Below are positions 1 to 9,708 of a DNA stretch of 64,000 bases, piece after piece. A program made the position numbers and the translations under genes. Source of the DNA: Flavobacterium aquicola (GTDB taxonomy: Bacteria; Bacteroidota; Bacteroidia; Flavobacteriales; Flavobacteriaceae); the NCBI RefSeq assembly GCF_003385115.1, contig NZ_QUNI01000001.1, forward strand, positions 1 to 64,000, read 5' to 3'. The notes under the pieces were generated by a model. The model had not been told where the DNA came from. It made no database searches and saw only the letters and a program-made list of their open reading frames with translations. Position 1 is the first letter of the stretch. Every line of letters begins with the position of its first letter.

Positions 1-436
1 ATGCGAACCTTTTCTTAAATCTGTGCTCATAATCTAAAGGTAAAGATTTTTTCGCATTACTAAAGTACTGCAATAAATTGCAGGGTTTTAAACCCGAATC
101 TGAGACCAATAAAACAACACCCAATTCAGGACAGCCAACGCCACTTAAATTTACCTGGCTGAAACCTGTTAAAAATGTATTTTCATTAACATATGGATTA
201 GATAACCATCGACTGTCTTTTTCTAAGGGCAAGTTTTGGGGTCCGGCAACGTTAAACGGACTGATACTCGCCATTCCTCTTGGTGCAATCGGCCCCGGAA
301 AAGTGGCTCCGTAATTAGATGTCCCTATAAACGGATTCACATAATCAGCTGGCTGTTGTGCAAAAATAGTTACGCTAAAAAACAGCATGCAAAATAAACA
401 TGCAGTTTGTATGGTCATCCTTTTATCTAAAAACAT
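1..436 (-). CDS. GH92 alpha-mannosidase, N-terminal part (runs off left edge)
   Basis: Only the first ~140 codons are in the window. After a signal peptide ending in VTIFAQ the protein reads ADYVNPFIGT, then TFPGPIAPRGMASISPFN and GFSQVNLSGVG. These match the N-terminal beta-sandwich signature of GH92 calcium-dependent exo-alpha-mannosidases (compare VDPFIGTGGHGHTYPG in the intact GH92 at 16148-18391). Two in-frame ATGs exist, at 436 and 418. I give the upstream one because it adds a basic n-region (MFLDKR), but 418 is equally possible. The gene follows the GH29 gene by about 10-28 bases and is probably in the same transcript. Catalytic residues lie outside the window, so activity cannot be judged. 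Confidence 0.85.
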   Translation of the reverse strand, partial: MFLDKRMTIQTACLFCMLFFSVTIFAQQPADYVNPFIGTSNYGATFPGPIAPRGMASISPFNVAGPQNLPLEKDSRWLSNPYVNENTFLTGFSQVNLSGVGCPELGVVLLVSDSGLKPCNLLQYFSNAKKSLPLDYEHRFKKRFA

Positions 437-446
437 ATTATTTTAT

Positions 447-1931
447 CTATCTGTTAACAGCTTCAATTTTTAAAGTCCAGGCTTCTTTTGCTGGTAAATT
501 TTGTCGCAAGCTTTCCGGAATTATAACTTTAAATCCTTCTGATTCTTTTGTCCATTTTAATGATGTTTTTGAACCCAACATGGTGATTTTTGTTCCTTTT
601 TTAGGGCTGATGGATTTTACCACAACTTCTGCAGGAATCCTAGTTTCTCCCTCTTTAGCCAAATAAAACAAGAAAACATTTCCTTCTTTATTTTGAGTCA
701 TACAAATGTTGTTCTCTTTGTAAGGAGCAATTGGTTTTGTATTGTAAATTGCTGTGCTGTTTACTTTCATCCAGTCACCGTAGGCTGTCAATAAATCATA
801 AGCGCCTTGCTGCCATTCACCTTCCGGGCTTGGCGCCACATTTAATAATAAATTCCCCCCTTTTGCTACAACATCAATCAGCATATGAATACCTTGTCTG
901 CCAGTTAAATAAGTAGCATCCGGTGTATAAGACCACCCACCACCAGATGTAATACAGGATTCCCAAGGATAAGGTAATGTTTTTTCAGGAACTCTGTTTT
1001 CCGGAGTTAAGTAGTTTTGGTTTTTACCGTGAACAGCTCTGTCAACTACGATTAAACCTGGCTGCTTTTGGCGTGCTTCTACAACCAATTCATCCATTTT
1101 AGGATCCTGATCTACAACTCTGTGCTTAATGAAACCGTTTTTAGATTCGTTTTCTGCAAACTTTTCTTCGTAGTTTTCTTTGATGTTTTGCAGATCTCTT
1201 TTTTTTACCCATCCGCCATCTAACCACAAAATATCAACTTTACCGTAATCTGTCAATAATTCTAGAATTTGGTTGTGTGTAAAATCAACATATTTTTTCC
1301 ATTTTTCAGGATATAATGTCGGATCATAATTTACGTTTCTGTCAAATGGAGGGAAATAAGGATCCCAGTAATTTTCGTTATGCCAGTCAGGTTTAGAAAA
1401 ATAGGCACCAACTATTAAATTTTCATTTCGAAAAGCATTAAAAACTTCTTTAGCAATATTTGATTTGGGATTACTGCTGAAAGGACAATCTTTGTCAGTT
1501 ACTTTATAATCTGAATATTTGGTATCAAACATATTAAAGCCATCATGATGTTTTGTGGTAAAAACCATGTATTTCATTCCGGCATATTTCGCCGCTTTTG
1601 CCCATTTCGAAGGGTCAAATTTCACAGGATTAAATGTTTTTTTTAAGCCTTCATACTCTTTCACATAATCATTATAATTAGCTGGATTACTTTCTTTTTT
1701 TCGTTCACACCAACCATAATCTTCAGGGCAAATTGACCAGGATTCTACAATTCCCCATTGACTGTAAGTTCCCCAATGCATTAACAAACCAAACTTTTTT
1801 CCCTGCCACTCTTCTAAATTTTTCAACACTAACGGATCCGTTTCCGGTACATAGCGCTCATCTTCATAAATGGCCTGCGAGAACAATTGTGCCGAAAATA
1901 ATAAGGCTATGATTGCTATTCTTTTTTTCAT
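447..1931 (-). CDS. GH29 alpha-L-fucosidase (secreted)
   Basis: Retaining alpha-L-fucosidase, predicted to release fucose from glycans in the periplasm or outside. A signal peptide covers residues 1-19 (MKKRIAIIALLFSAQLFSQ). The family motifs are in order: KFGLLMHWGTYS near 46-57, TTKHHDGFNMFDTKYSDYKV near 125-144 with the paired substrate-binding histidines H128/H129, and DILWLDGGW with the likely nucleophile D238. The length of 494 aa fits a single GH29 catalytic domain with a small C-terminal beta domain and no added carbohydrate-binding module. It sits between the GH35 gene upstream and the edge GH92. The linkage preference cannot be read from sequence, and the acid/base residue is not assigned because it varies between GH29 subgroups. 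Confidence 0.92.
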   Translation of the reverse strand: MKKRIAIIALLFSAQLFSQAIYEDERYVPETDPLVLKNLEEWQGKKFGLLMHWGTYSQWGIVESWSICPEDYGWCERKKESNPANYNDYVKEYEGLKKTFNPVKFDPSKWAKAAKYAGMKYMVFTTKHHDGFNMFDTKYSDYKVTDKDCPFSSNPKSNIAKEVFNAFRNENLIVGAYFSKPDWHNENYWDPYFPPFDRNVNYDPTLYPEKWKKYVDFTHNQILELLTDYGKVDILWLDGGWVKKRDLQNIKENYEEKFAENESKNGFIKHRVVDQDPKMDELVVEARQKQPGLIVVDRAVHGKNQNYLTPENRVPEKTLPYPWESCITSGGGWSYTPDATYLTGRQGIHMLIDVVAKGGNLLLNVAPSPEGEWQQGAYDLLTAYGDWMKVNSTAIYNTKPIAPYKENNICMTQNKEGNVFLFYLAKEGETRIPAEVVVKSISPKKGTKITMLGSKTSLKWTKESEGFKVIIPESLRQNLPAKEAWTLKIEAVNR

Positions 1932-2077
1932 TTTCCTTTTATTAATTTTTTAAATTACTATTTTTTAATTCCTTTTTTAAAATGGATCTCATAATTAAAT
2001 ATCCTGCTTCGTTAGGATATATGGTTAGTCAAAATTTGATAATTAAACCAATCTTGTTAATGCAATACTGTAACTTC

Positions 2078-3940
2078 TTAATTTTCTGATTTCCTTAATT
2101 GTTCTAGTATTGGCTCATTAGTAAAAGTGATATGAGTTTGCATTTTTTCATTTAGCTGATCATAAATTATAATGCTATTTTGACCAGATTTCAACCAACA
2201 GCCAGGCACATAAAGCGTTTGTTGTGGTCCCACTTTCCAATATCTTCCAAGATTATGTCCATTGACAAATACAATACCCTTTCCCCAATCTGTCATATTA
2301 AGAAATGTGTCGGCAGGTTTATCTATGGTAACTATGGATTCATATAAAACTGGCCGTCCAAGCTTGACCGTTTCATTTTTAACAACTGGAGCTTCACTCA
2401 TAGGCATTTTATACATTTCCCATCCACCGCTAATTTCATAATCATTTATGAAAATTGGAGAAATAATTCCTTTGGTGTTATGTACTATTTCAGCTCCGTA
2501 ATTAATACGCCCCATATTTTCGACTAGGATTTCTAGAATACCGTTAAAAGGAATAGAAACAGCCAATTCATATTTATTGAAAACTCTGTTTAATTCGCCA
2601 ACATTTACTCCATTAACATAAACTACAGCAAAGTCTCTCAATCCCTCTATTTTTAAAGCGCCTGCGATGGGTTGAGTGAACCGTTTTCGATACAAAACAT
2701 ACCCATTTCCCTGACCCAATTTTTCAAATGTTAATGGCTGATCACTAACTATTGCTTTTTCTTTTTTAATCCAACTCAAAATATCCATACTGGCTTTTAC
2801 AGCTTGATCAGGGTATTTAACAGATGGAATCTTTTCAGGAATAGGAGCTAATTTTGTTTTGGAAAACCGCTGCATCACTTCGCGAATGGCTATGAATTTT
2901 GGTGTTGCCCAACCTGCTTCATTAATGGGGGCATCATAATCATAACTCGTAAGATCTGGCTGAATATTACTTTCTGCATTATAATTCGCTCCAGAAGTAA
3001 ATCCAAAATTAGTACCTCCGTGGGCCATATAATAATTAAAAGATACTCCTGCATCTATATACTTTTTTGTTTGGCTTGCAGTCTCATCGCTTCCTATTTT
3101 AACAAATGGTTCTGCCCAATGATCCAACCAACCCGAATAAAACTCTGCAACCATATAAGGTCCTTGAGCTTTGTTATACTTATTAACCTGTTTCTTTAAA
3201 TTATCAAGATTTGTTTCACCATTTGCAGTTGGCAAAACACCTTCAACCGCACCATCTTCAAATAACCAACTCCCATCTGAAGTAAAAAATGGCCCCTGAA
3301 AACCAATTTCTTTAAGTAAATTATAAATAGTAGTTTTATAATCTTTATGATCACTGGCTTTAATATCTGTTCTTTGCGAAACATAAGACCCAAATTCGTT
3401 TTCAACTTGAACCATAATAATTGGTCCCCCCTCACTAGCAAAAAGTCCCTTAACCTCTGCATACAAATGTTCCAGATAAGTTTTACAAGCCTCCAAAAAG
3501 GCTTTGTTATTTGTACGAATCACTAAATCTGGATTGTTTTGCAGCCACCAAGGGTATCCGCCAAATTCCCACTCACCGCATGCATATGGCCCAGGCCTAA
3601 GAATTACAAACAATCCTTCACTTTTTGCAATACGAATAAACTCGGCCAAATCTTTATTTCCAGTTTTAAAATCCCAAACTCCTGGCTCTATTTCGTGATA
3701 ATTCCAAAACACATAAGTAGCAACAGTATTCATGCCCATAGCTTTGAGCATTTGTAACCTATGCCTCCAATACTCCCTTGGAATACGTTCATAATGCATC
3801 TCTCCTGAGTGTATTTTTATAACTTTACCATCCTGACGAAATTCTCCATCAGAAATAGTAAATATCTTTGACTGCCCTAGAATACTAAAGGGCAATAAAC
3901 AAAATACTAAAATTCCTAACCTAAATAAAATCTGCTTCAT
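2078..3940 (-). CDS. GH35 beta-galactosidase (secreted)
   Basis: Exo-beta-galactosidase removing terminal galactose, for example from LacNAc antennae of N-glycans. The start is placed at the ATG at 3940, which gives the signal peptide MKQILFRLGILVFCLLPF. An in-frame ATG 30 bases upstream overlaps the preceding fragment and would put ten charged residues before it. Family motifs: HSGEMHYERIPREYW, GPYACGEWEFGGYPWWL, the acid/base motif QVENEFGSY (around residue 180), and VAEFYSGW with the nucleophile Glu (around 266). A galactose-binding-like jelly-roll follows in the C-terminal third (WGKGIVFVNGHNLGRYW). The length of 620 aa is normal for bacterial GH35. It lies directly against the 3' end of the truncated GH92. 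Confidence 0.93.
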   Translation of the reverse strand: MKQILFRLGILVFCLLPFSILGQSKIFTISDGEFRQDGKVIKIHSGEMHYERIPREYWRHRLQMLKAMGMNTVATYVFWNYHEIEPGVWDFKTGNKDLAEFIRIAKSEGLFVILRPGPYACGEWEFGGYPWWLQNNPDLVIRTNNKAFLEACKTYLEHLYAEVKGLFASEGGPIIMVQVENEFGSYVSQRTDIKASDHKDYKTTIYNLLKEIGFQGPFFTSDGSWLFEDGAVEGVLPTANGETNLDNLKKQVNKYNKAQGPYMVAEFYSGWLDHWAEPFVKIGSDETASQTKKYIDAGVSFNYYMAHGGTNFGFTSGANYNAESNIQPDLTSYDYDAPINEAGWATPKFIAIREVMQRFSKTKLAPIPEKIPSVKYPDQAVKASMDILSWIKKEKAIVSDQPLTFEKLGQGNGYVLYRKRFTQPIAGALKIEGLRDFAVVYVNGVNVGELNRVFNKYELAVSIPFNGILEILVENMGRINYGAEIVHNTKGIISPIFINDYEISGGWEMYKMPMSEAPVVKNETVKLGRPVLYESIVTIDKPADTFLNMTDWGKGIVFVNGHNLGRYWKVGPQQTLYVPGCWLKSGQNSIIIYDQLNEKMQTHITFTNEPILEQLRKSEN

Positions 3941-3966
3941 TTTTTCTTTTTTAAAATACTGCTGCA

Positions 3967-4743
3967 TCATATTAAATTACATCGATGATATATATTAAAA
4001 CCAATAATCGCTCCTACATGCTCTCCTTTACTTTCAGTAGTATTAGGAATTAATTTCCATCCATCCGCCCAAGTATAGTTTATCTCAAAATCTTTATCAA
4101 ACTCGGCTACAAAATAATTATGAAAATTTTCTGGAACACCTCCGCTATTATTGCGACAATAACCTATTATTTTTCGCTCTCTCGGAATAATTTTGACCAT
4201 AGATCCTTTAAAAAATGCATCCAGCATAATATATGATCTGTTAGATTCTGGGAAAGTAAATTTAAAATGAGCCGCTCTTTCTGTTGGAGAAAATTCCGCA
4301 GTTACATTATAATCAGCCAAATAAACTGAATAATAATACGGTTTAACCGTTTCTGCTTTATGCGAAAACCAAGATTCACGATCATCTTCTTGAAATTTCA
4401 AATTTCCAGTTACTGCCATCAACGAGAAAGCGGCATAATCATTAATCCAAGGACTTGGTTGGTGCGTTTGCTTGATGCCTCTAATTTTTTTATCATGGTA
4501 TTTATAAGTCCAGCCATCTCCCATTTTGGCAGTCATTGGAGACCAAAAATTCATTGCCCAAGGAGTAGCAATTACAGGATAGGTGTTTCCATTTGACAAA
4601 CTATAATCGGAGTCAGTTCCCATTAATGGATTAACATAATCGACTAAACTTTGTTTTTGCTGACCAATTACTTCTTGATTGATCGATAGGCATAATACAA
4701 AACCAATCACTCTAAGGAACCTTATTTTATTTGTTATTTTCAA
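3967..4743 (-). pseudogene. Truncated GH92 alpha-mannosidase, N-terminal domain only
   Basis: The reading frame begins normally with a signal peptide (INQEVIGQQ) and the GH92 opening DYVNPLMGTDSDYSLSNGNTY. It stays homologous-looking (PTERAAHFKFTFPES, NFHNYFVAEFD) up to about residue 247 and then ends in an unrelated tail (YHRCNLI) and a stop. GH92 enzymes are normally about 700-780 aa, and the whole C-terminal (alpha/alpha)6 catalytic domain is missing. The next 2 kb holds only GH35, so the rest was deleted rather than frameshifted. Because both active-site regions come together only in the complete protein, this piece should have no mannosidase activity. It may survive as a sugar-binding beta-sandwich protein, but a pseudogene is the simpler reading. 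Confidence 0.75.
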
Positions 4744-4777
4744 CTTTTGAATGTTTTTTAATTAAATTTCCAATAAA

Positions 4778-6103
4778 TTAATTATTCTCTATAACCTGTC
4801 CTTTTTCTCTATATAAATCAACCGCTCCATTTAATTGAATAGCAATCACTGTAACTTCTTTATCTTGAACATCTTCAGGAAGATCAATATATAACAAGCC
4901 TGGAACATCACTCCAATATTGTTTACCAACCACATTATAATTTAATTTAGTACCGTTACCAACTACCCAAATTCGATTGACTGGATTTTTTAAACCTTTG
5001 ATCAATAAAGAACCATTTGGTTTGTTATCTACATATAAATACAAAATCGTTTTATCCTTAGATAATGCAGTATATCCATTAAAATGGCCTTGAGGAATAC
5101 CTGTCCTAGTTCCATAAATAGCTGTTTCATGCTTATTTGTCCATCTTCCTAACTCTTTTAAAACAGCAGCTTGTTCTTCAGGAATAGTGCCGTCGGGTTT
5201 AGGTGCTATATCCAAAAGCAAATTTCCTCCCATACTGATACAATCAACCAAAATTCGAATCAGTTGATTCGCACTTTTATAGTTCTTATCATTAGGCTGA
5301 TAACCCCAAGAATTATTTATAGTCATACACAATTCCCAATAATCGTTATCTGGTTTGGTTATAGGCACTCCTTGCTCTGGAGTTGCATAATCTCCATAAC
5401 CTTGCAATCTAGAATTGATAATGGCTGTAGGTGTTTTTTCTAATAACAACTTTCTTATTTCTTTAGCCTTCCATTTCTCTGCTGATTGTTCCCAATCTCC
5501 ATCAAACCAATACAAATCGGGATTAAATTTGGTTAATTCACCTAATTGTCCAAAATTGAATTTGGTAAAATCTTCCCACTTTTTACTGTCGTTTTCATAC
5601 TTTTTCTCCTTTCTGGTAAAATTGGGATAATTGGGATTTGACCAATCTAATAATGAATAATACAAACCCACTTTTAAATTTTCTTTTCGAGCAGCATTGA
5701 CAAAAGGTGTAATTAAATCTCTTTTTGCTTTCGTTTTCTTAACTACATTAAGATCACTAAATTTTGTATCCCAAAGTGCCACTCCATCATGATGCTTTGT
5801 GGTAATTACAGTATATTTTGCTCCACTTTCCTTGATTAATTTTGCCCAATATTCAGGATCATAATTTTTAGCAGTGAATCCATCTAATTGTTTCATATAA
5901 TCTGGATAGGAAATATAACCATTATAAAACGACCAAGATTCATCTATGCCATTTACAGCATAGATTCCCCAATGAATAAAAATTCCCAATTTGGCATCCT
6001 TAAACCATTCCAATCGCTGTTCTTTTGGAAGTTCATCAGCTTGACCAATAATTTGATTTTGGGTGAATAAAAACAAAACCACTATAATTTTTATGTACTT
6101 CAT
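4778..6103 (-). CDS. GH29 alpha-L-fucosidase (secreted)
   Basis: Second fucosidase of the locus, 441 aa, with signal peptide MKYIKIIVVLFLFTQNQIIG. Motifs: KLGIFIHWGIYAVNGIDESW near 38-57, TTKHHDGVALWDTKFSDLNV near 101-120 with H104/H105, and DLYWFDGDWEQS with the nucleophile D201. The spacing and the short C-terminal beta domain are those of a compact GH29 enzyme without accessory modules. It is only three bases from the GH20 gene, which implies co-transcription and probably joint action on fucosylated GlcNAc. It differs clearly from the GH29 paralogues at 447-1931 and 22708-24804, so the three likely divide up different fucosyl linkages. That division is inference. Confidence 0.92.
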   Translation of the reverse strand: MKYIKIIVVLFLFTQNQIIGQADELPKEQRLEWFKDAKLGIFIHWGIYAVNGIDESWSFYNGYISYPDYMKQLDGFTAKNYDPEYWAKLIKESGAKYTVITTKHHDGVALWDTKFSDLNVVKKTKAKRDLITPFVNAARKENLKVGLYYSLLDWSNPNYPNFTRKEKKYENDSKKWEDFTKFNFGQLGELTKFNPDLYWFDGDWEQSAEKWKAKEIRKLLLEKTPTAIINSRLQGYGDYATPEQGVPITKPDNDYWELCMTINNSWGYQPNDKNYKSANQLIRILVDCISMGGNLLLDIAPKPDGTIPEEQAAVLKELGRWTNKHETAIYGTRTGIPQGHFNGYTALSKDKTILYLYVDNKPNGSLLIKGLKNPVNRIWVVGNGTKLNYNVVGKQYWSDVPGLLYIDLPEDVQDKEVTVIAIQLNGAVDLYREKGQVIENN

Positions 6104-6106
6104 GTT

Positions 6107-8428
6107 TTAATCAATTAAAATTTCATCAAAAAACATAAAAGAACTATCTCCCCTAGGACTTTTTCTTAAATTAGTGGCAATCACTTTTACATATCTAGCA
6201 GTGATGGCATTAAAATTAATTGTAAAGTCTTTTAATTCGGATTTAGAATTGACTGCAAACGGTCGAGTTACTTTTCCAGCTTCACTATATACCACACCAT
6301 CTGTAGAAACAAAAACTTTTACTTCGGTAGGAAAATAAATCCCCGACCCTTGGTTTTCTAATGAACCCAAAACTACTTGATGAATGTTTTGTGTTTTATC
6401 TAAATCAATTACCGTTTCCATATCATCAACCAGCCAAGCTTGCCACTGCCCATCATGGAAATTTTTGCTGCCTCTTACTACATTTACCAAACTTAAAAAT
6501 CCATCTCCTTCATAATTCTTATTGAAAGGCTTTTTAAAATTCAACTTACTACCCACGGCTTTATGAAATTGAATTGTATCTGTAAAAACTTTACCAACTG
6601 GTTTATCATTTTGAAATAAAGAAGCTTTTAAGATTGTTGTTTCTTTAAACGGAATTGGATTTTCATATTTTACAGCATTATGATCGATATTTTTATTACC
6701 CAAAACATAACGAATATCAGGATTTGCAAATTCATTTTTCAGTACCACATTGATTTGCTTTTTTTCTAAATCTGCCGTTGAAGAAGCTGTTACCAAATAA
6801 GCACTTTTTGCATAATTGATTTCTAAATAATCATAACGGCTTAATAAGGTTTTCAATCTCATTGTAAAATCATTCCAGTTACGGTTTTCTTTCGAACTCC
6901 ACAAAACTTCGGACATAGCTGCTAATCTTGGAAAAATCAAATATTCCGAATCTTTCGGATCTGAGAGGTATTCAGCCCATAAATTGGCTTGACCACCTAA
7001 TACATGCGCAGCTTCCTGCGGTGTCATCTCAGGCACAACAGGATCAAATTCGTAAACTTTATTTAAAGGATTATAAGCGTCAAAAGCCAACGGTTCTTCG
7101 TTTTGTGGTCCTTGATAAAAATTAAAATAACAGGGTGACTCCGGAGTCATAATAACATCATGACCTTGATCTACTGCTTCAATACCGCCTTTTGCACCTC
7201 TCCAGCTCATTACTGCAGCTTCTGGAGCCAAACCACCTTCTATAATTTCATCCCATCCAATTATTTTTTTACCTTTAGAATTGATGTATTTCTCCATTCT
7301 TTTGACAAAATAGCTCTGCAGTTCATTGACATCTTTCAGGTGTTCGTCTTTTATTCTTTTTTGACAATTCGGACATTTTTCCCAATTGGTTTTGGTAGCT
7401 TCATCTCCGCCTATATGAATGTATTTTGACGGAAAAATTGTTATCACCTCGTCTATTACATGCTGTAAAAACTCAAAAGTTGATTCTTTTCCCGCACAAT
7501 AAATATCGGTAATTGGCCAGAGTCCGCCTGACGGAACACCAATTCTCTGATTAAAACAAGCCAATTCAGGATAAGAAGCAATGGCTGAACTAACGTGTGC
7601 AGGCATTTCGATTTCTGGAATGATTTCGATATTTTTTGCGGCTGCGTATTTTACAATTTCTTTTAATTCTTCCTGCGTTAAAAAACCTCCGTACGTTCCT
7701 TTTTCATCAGGATTTGTGGTCAATCTTGCATTCCATGACACATTTTCCTGATTAACTCTCCAAGCACCAATTTCAGTTAATTTTGGATACTTTTTAATTT
7801 CAATTCTCCAGCCTTGATCATCAACTAAATGCAAATGCAAAACGTTCATTTTGTGGATGGCCAAACGATCAATTGTAGCCAGAATGTAATTTTTATCAAA
7901 GAAATGCCTCGACAAATCCAGCATTAATCCTCTCCATTGAAAACGAGGTTCATCACTAATCGTTATATTCGGGATCTGCCATTTTTCAGTTCTAATGACA
8001 TATTTGCTTTCTATAGCTGCTGGTAACAATTGTCTGATAGTTTCTAATCCGTAAATAAAACCTGCATTTCCGTTAGCTGAAATCGTAATCGTATTATTGA
8101 GTACTTCAACTTTATATGCTTCTTTATGAAGATCAGGATTTACTTTAAACTGAATAAAATTACTTTTCGGTGCTTTTACGCCCAAAACAGGACGCCAGCC
8201 AGCGGCAATTTCAAACTTACTGATTAAGGCATTTGAAATCTCTTTTTGAAAATCTGTATTGGCAACAAAAACGGTATTTTTAGAAAATTCAAAAGTTCCC
8301 AGCTGAATAAGTAATTGATTTGGTTTCGGAATAATCTGAATATCCTTTTCTTTATATATTTTTTGACTGTAACCAGAACTTAAAACAGTTAGGAGGATTA
8401 CAACAAGTAATGATTTTAATACCCTCAT
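6107..8428 (-). CDS. GH20 beta-N-acetylhexosaminidase with C-terminal discoidin-like domain
   Basis: Removes terminal beta-GlcNAc or GalNAc by substrate-assisted catalysis. Signal peptide near 1-21 (LLTVLSSGYSQ). A GH20 N-terminal alpha/beta domain covers about 30-150. The TIM barrel starts at FQWRGLMLDLSRHFF (about 163) and carries HIGGDEATKTNWE with the catalytic pair D342/E343, plus VMSWRG and the active-site QANLWAEYL segment. The last ~130 residues (DGQWQAWLVDDMETVIDL, RYVKVIATNL) look like an F5/8 type C (CBM32-like) sugar-binding domain. The length of 773 aa fits this architecture. It is tightly packed with the GH29 gene downstream. It could serve antennae of N-glycans or chitobiose; the context favours N-glycans. 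Confidence 0.93.
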   Translation of the reverse strand: MRVLKSLLVVILLTVLSSGYSQKIYKEKDIQIIPKPNQLLIQLGTFEFSKNTVFVANTDFQKEISNALISKFEIAAGWRPVLGVKAPKSNFIQFKVNPDLHKEAYKVEVLNNTITISANGNAGFIYGLETIRQLLPAAIESKYVIRTEKWQIPNITISDEPRFQWRGLMLDLSRHFFDKNYILATIDRLAIHKMNVLHLHLVDDQGWRIEIKKYPKLTEIGAWRVNQENVSWNARLTTNPDEKGTYGGFLTQEELKEIVKYAAAKNIEIIPEIEMPAHVSSAIASYPELACFNQRIGVPSGGLWPITDIYCAGKESTFEFLQHVIDEVITIFPSKYIHIGGDEATKTNWEKCPNCQKRIKDEHLKDVNELQSYFVKRMEKYINSKGKKIIGWDEIIEGGLAPEAAVMSWRGAKGGIEAVDQGHDVIMTPESPCYFNFYQGPQNEEPLAFDAYNPLNKVYEFDPVVPEMTPQEAAHVLGGQANLWAEYLSDPKDSEYLIFPRLAAMSEVLWSSKENRNWNDFTMRLKTLLSRYDYLEINYAKSAYLVTASSTADLEKKQINVVLKNEFANPDIRYVLGNKNIDHNAVKYENPIPFKETTILKASLFQNDKPVGKVFTDTIQFHKAVGSKLNFKKPFNKNYEGDGFLSLVNVVRGSKNFHDGQWQAWLVDDMETVIDLDKTQNIHQVVLGSLENQGSGIYFPTEVKVFVSTDGVVYSEAGKVTRPFAVNSKSELKDFTINFNAITARYVKVIATNLRKSPRGDSSFMFFDEILID

Positions 8429-8647
8429 AATAAATTATTTTATAGATGGTGCAATTTTAAATTGATATTGATAGGTTTTATCTCTTTGCAAATATTTTTC
8501 CATATACCAAGCCTCTCAGCTGTCGATACCTCCAACTTCCATTTGTTTAGAGCCATTTTTTTATTCACATTGGGTTTTCTTTTTATACACAAAAAACTAC
8601 CTTTCTATGTGCATAAAAATTATGCTCAATCCAAAGTTCAGTCATGG

Positions 8648-9676
8648 CTATTTTTCCCAAGCCATTTTAAATTTTGCATCTTCCATTCTATGTCCTTTTT
8701 CGTCATCAGAAACGGCATAGTTAAAACCTGATCTTAGGCTGTAGCCTGAATATTCGCCATTTTTATTTAAGGCAATAAAACCAACTTGAAGATACTCCAT
8801 GTCTTTGTGGTTTTTATGCTTATTATAAATGCGTTCTGTAATTTCTTTACAGGCATCGTAAGGAGATTTTCCCTGACGCATCAATTCAACAACCATAGCA
8901 CTTCCTGCAGTTCGTATAACCGCCTCGCCTAAACCTGTTGCAGCAGCGGCTCCGACTTCATTATCCAGAAAAAGCCCCGCGCCGATTATTGGGGAGTCAC
9001 CGACACGGCCGTGCATCTTCCAGGCAGCGCCACTTGTGGTACAGCCTCCTGCAAGATTTCCATCCTGATCTAACATCAGCATACTTATTGTATCGTGATT
9101 TTCAATATTAATCACTGGCTTGTATTTTGAATCTGCCAGCCATTTTTTCCAGTCTTTTTCAGATTCGGGTGTCAATAAATTCTCTTCCTTAAATCCTTCA
9201 GACAAAGCAAACTGCAATGCACCCTGGCCGGCTAGCATGACATGCGGCGTATTTTGCAGTACTCTTTTTGCTACTGAAATTGGATGCATAATACCTTGCA
9301 GAAAACAAACCGAACCGCAATTACTGTTGTGATCCATAATACAGGCATCCAAAGTCACTTTTCCCTCGCGATCCGGATATCCCCCATAACCGACACTGCG
9401 GACATTGGGATCTGCTTCGGGAATTTTCATACCGGCTTCGATAGCATCTAAGGCTGGTTTTCCAGCTTTTAACTGTTTCCAGCTTTCTTCATTGGCAGGA
9501 AGACCATGATTCCAGGTCGAAATGATAATAGGCTTTTTTTGTTTTTTTCCTAAGTCTTCTATTGCAAAAACTTTTTCCTCTTCCGAATTATTAGCAAATC
9601 CGCTAAATCCTACAACAGAACTTACTGCTAATGTGCCAAGAGTTGCTTTTTTTATAAAATTTCTCCTGTTTGACAT
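8648..9676 (-). CDS. N4-(beta-N-acetylglucosaminyl)-L-asparaginase (glycosylasparaginase), Tat-type leader
   Basis: Ntn-hydrolase that cleaves the GlcNAc-Asn bond left after N-glycan trimming and deglycosylation. The autoproteolysis site is visible as NHDTISM, with cleavage expected between D195 and T196 so that T196 becomes the N-terminal nucleophile. The glycine-rich binding segments GCTTSGAAWKMHGRVGDSPI and EVGAAAATGLGEA follow. The N-terminus SNRRNFIKKATLGTL is a twin-arginine leader, so the enzyme is probably exported folded to the periplasm. The length of 342 aa matches bacterial homologues. This is the strongest single indicator that the locus targets asparagine-linked glycans. About 220 bases without a gene separate it from GH20 downstream. 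Confidence 0.92.
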   Translation of the reverse strand: MSNRRNFIKKATLGTLAVSSVVGFSGFANNSEEEKVFAIEDLGKKQKKPIIISTWNHGLPANEESWKQLKAGKPALDAIEAGMKIPEADPNVRSVGYGGYPDREGKVTLDACIMDHNSNCGSVCFLQGIMHPISVAKRVLQNTPHVMLAGQGALQFALSEGFKEENLLTPESEKDWKKWLADSKYKPVINIENHDTISMLMLDQDGNLAGGCTTSGAAWKMHGRVGDSPIIGAGLFLDNEVGAAAATGLGEAVIRTAGSAMVVELMRQGKSPYDACKEITERIYNKHKNHKDMEYLQVGFIALNKNGEYSGYSLRSGFNYAVSDDEKGHRMEDAKFKMAWEK

Positions 9677-9708
9677 GATATTTTGGTTTTAAATGTAAAT
9701 CATCGGAA

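Noticed and set aside
78..314. Plus-strand 78-codon frame at the left edge
   Set aside because: It is the antisense of the GH92 N-terminal domain, which carries recognisable family motifs on the minus strand.
8462..8731. Hydrophobic 89-codon plus-strand frame
   Set aside because: It overlaps the 3' end of the asparaginase gene, has phenylalanine-rich composition typical of antisense AT-rich DNA, and shows no conserved features.
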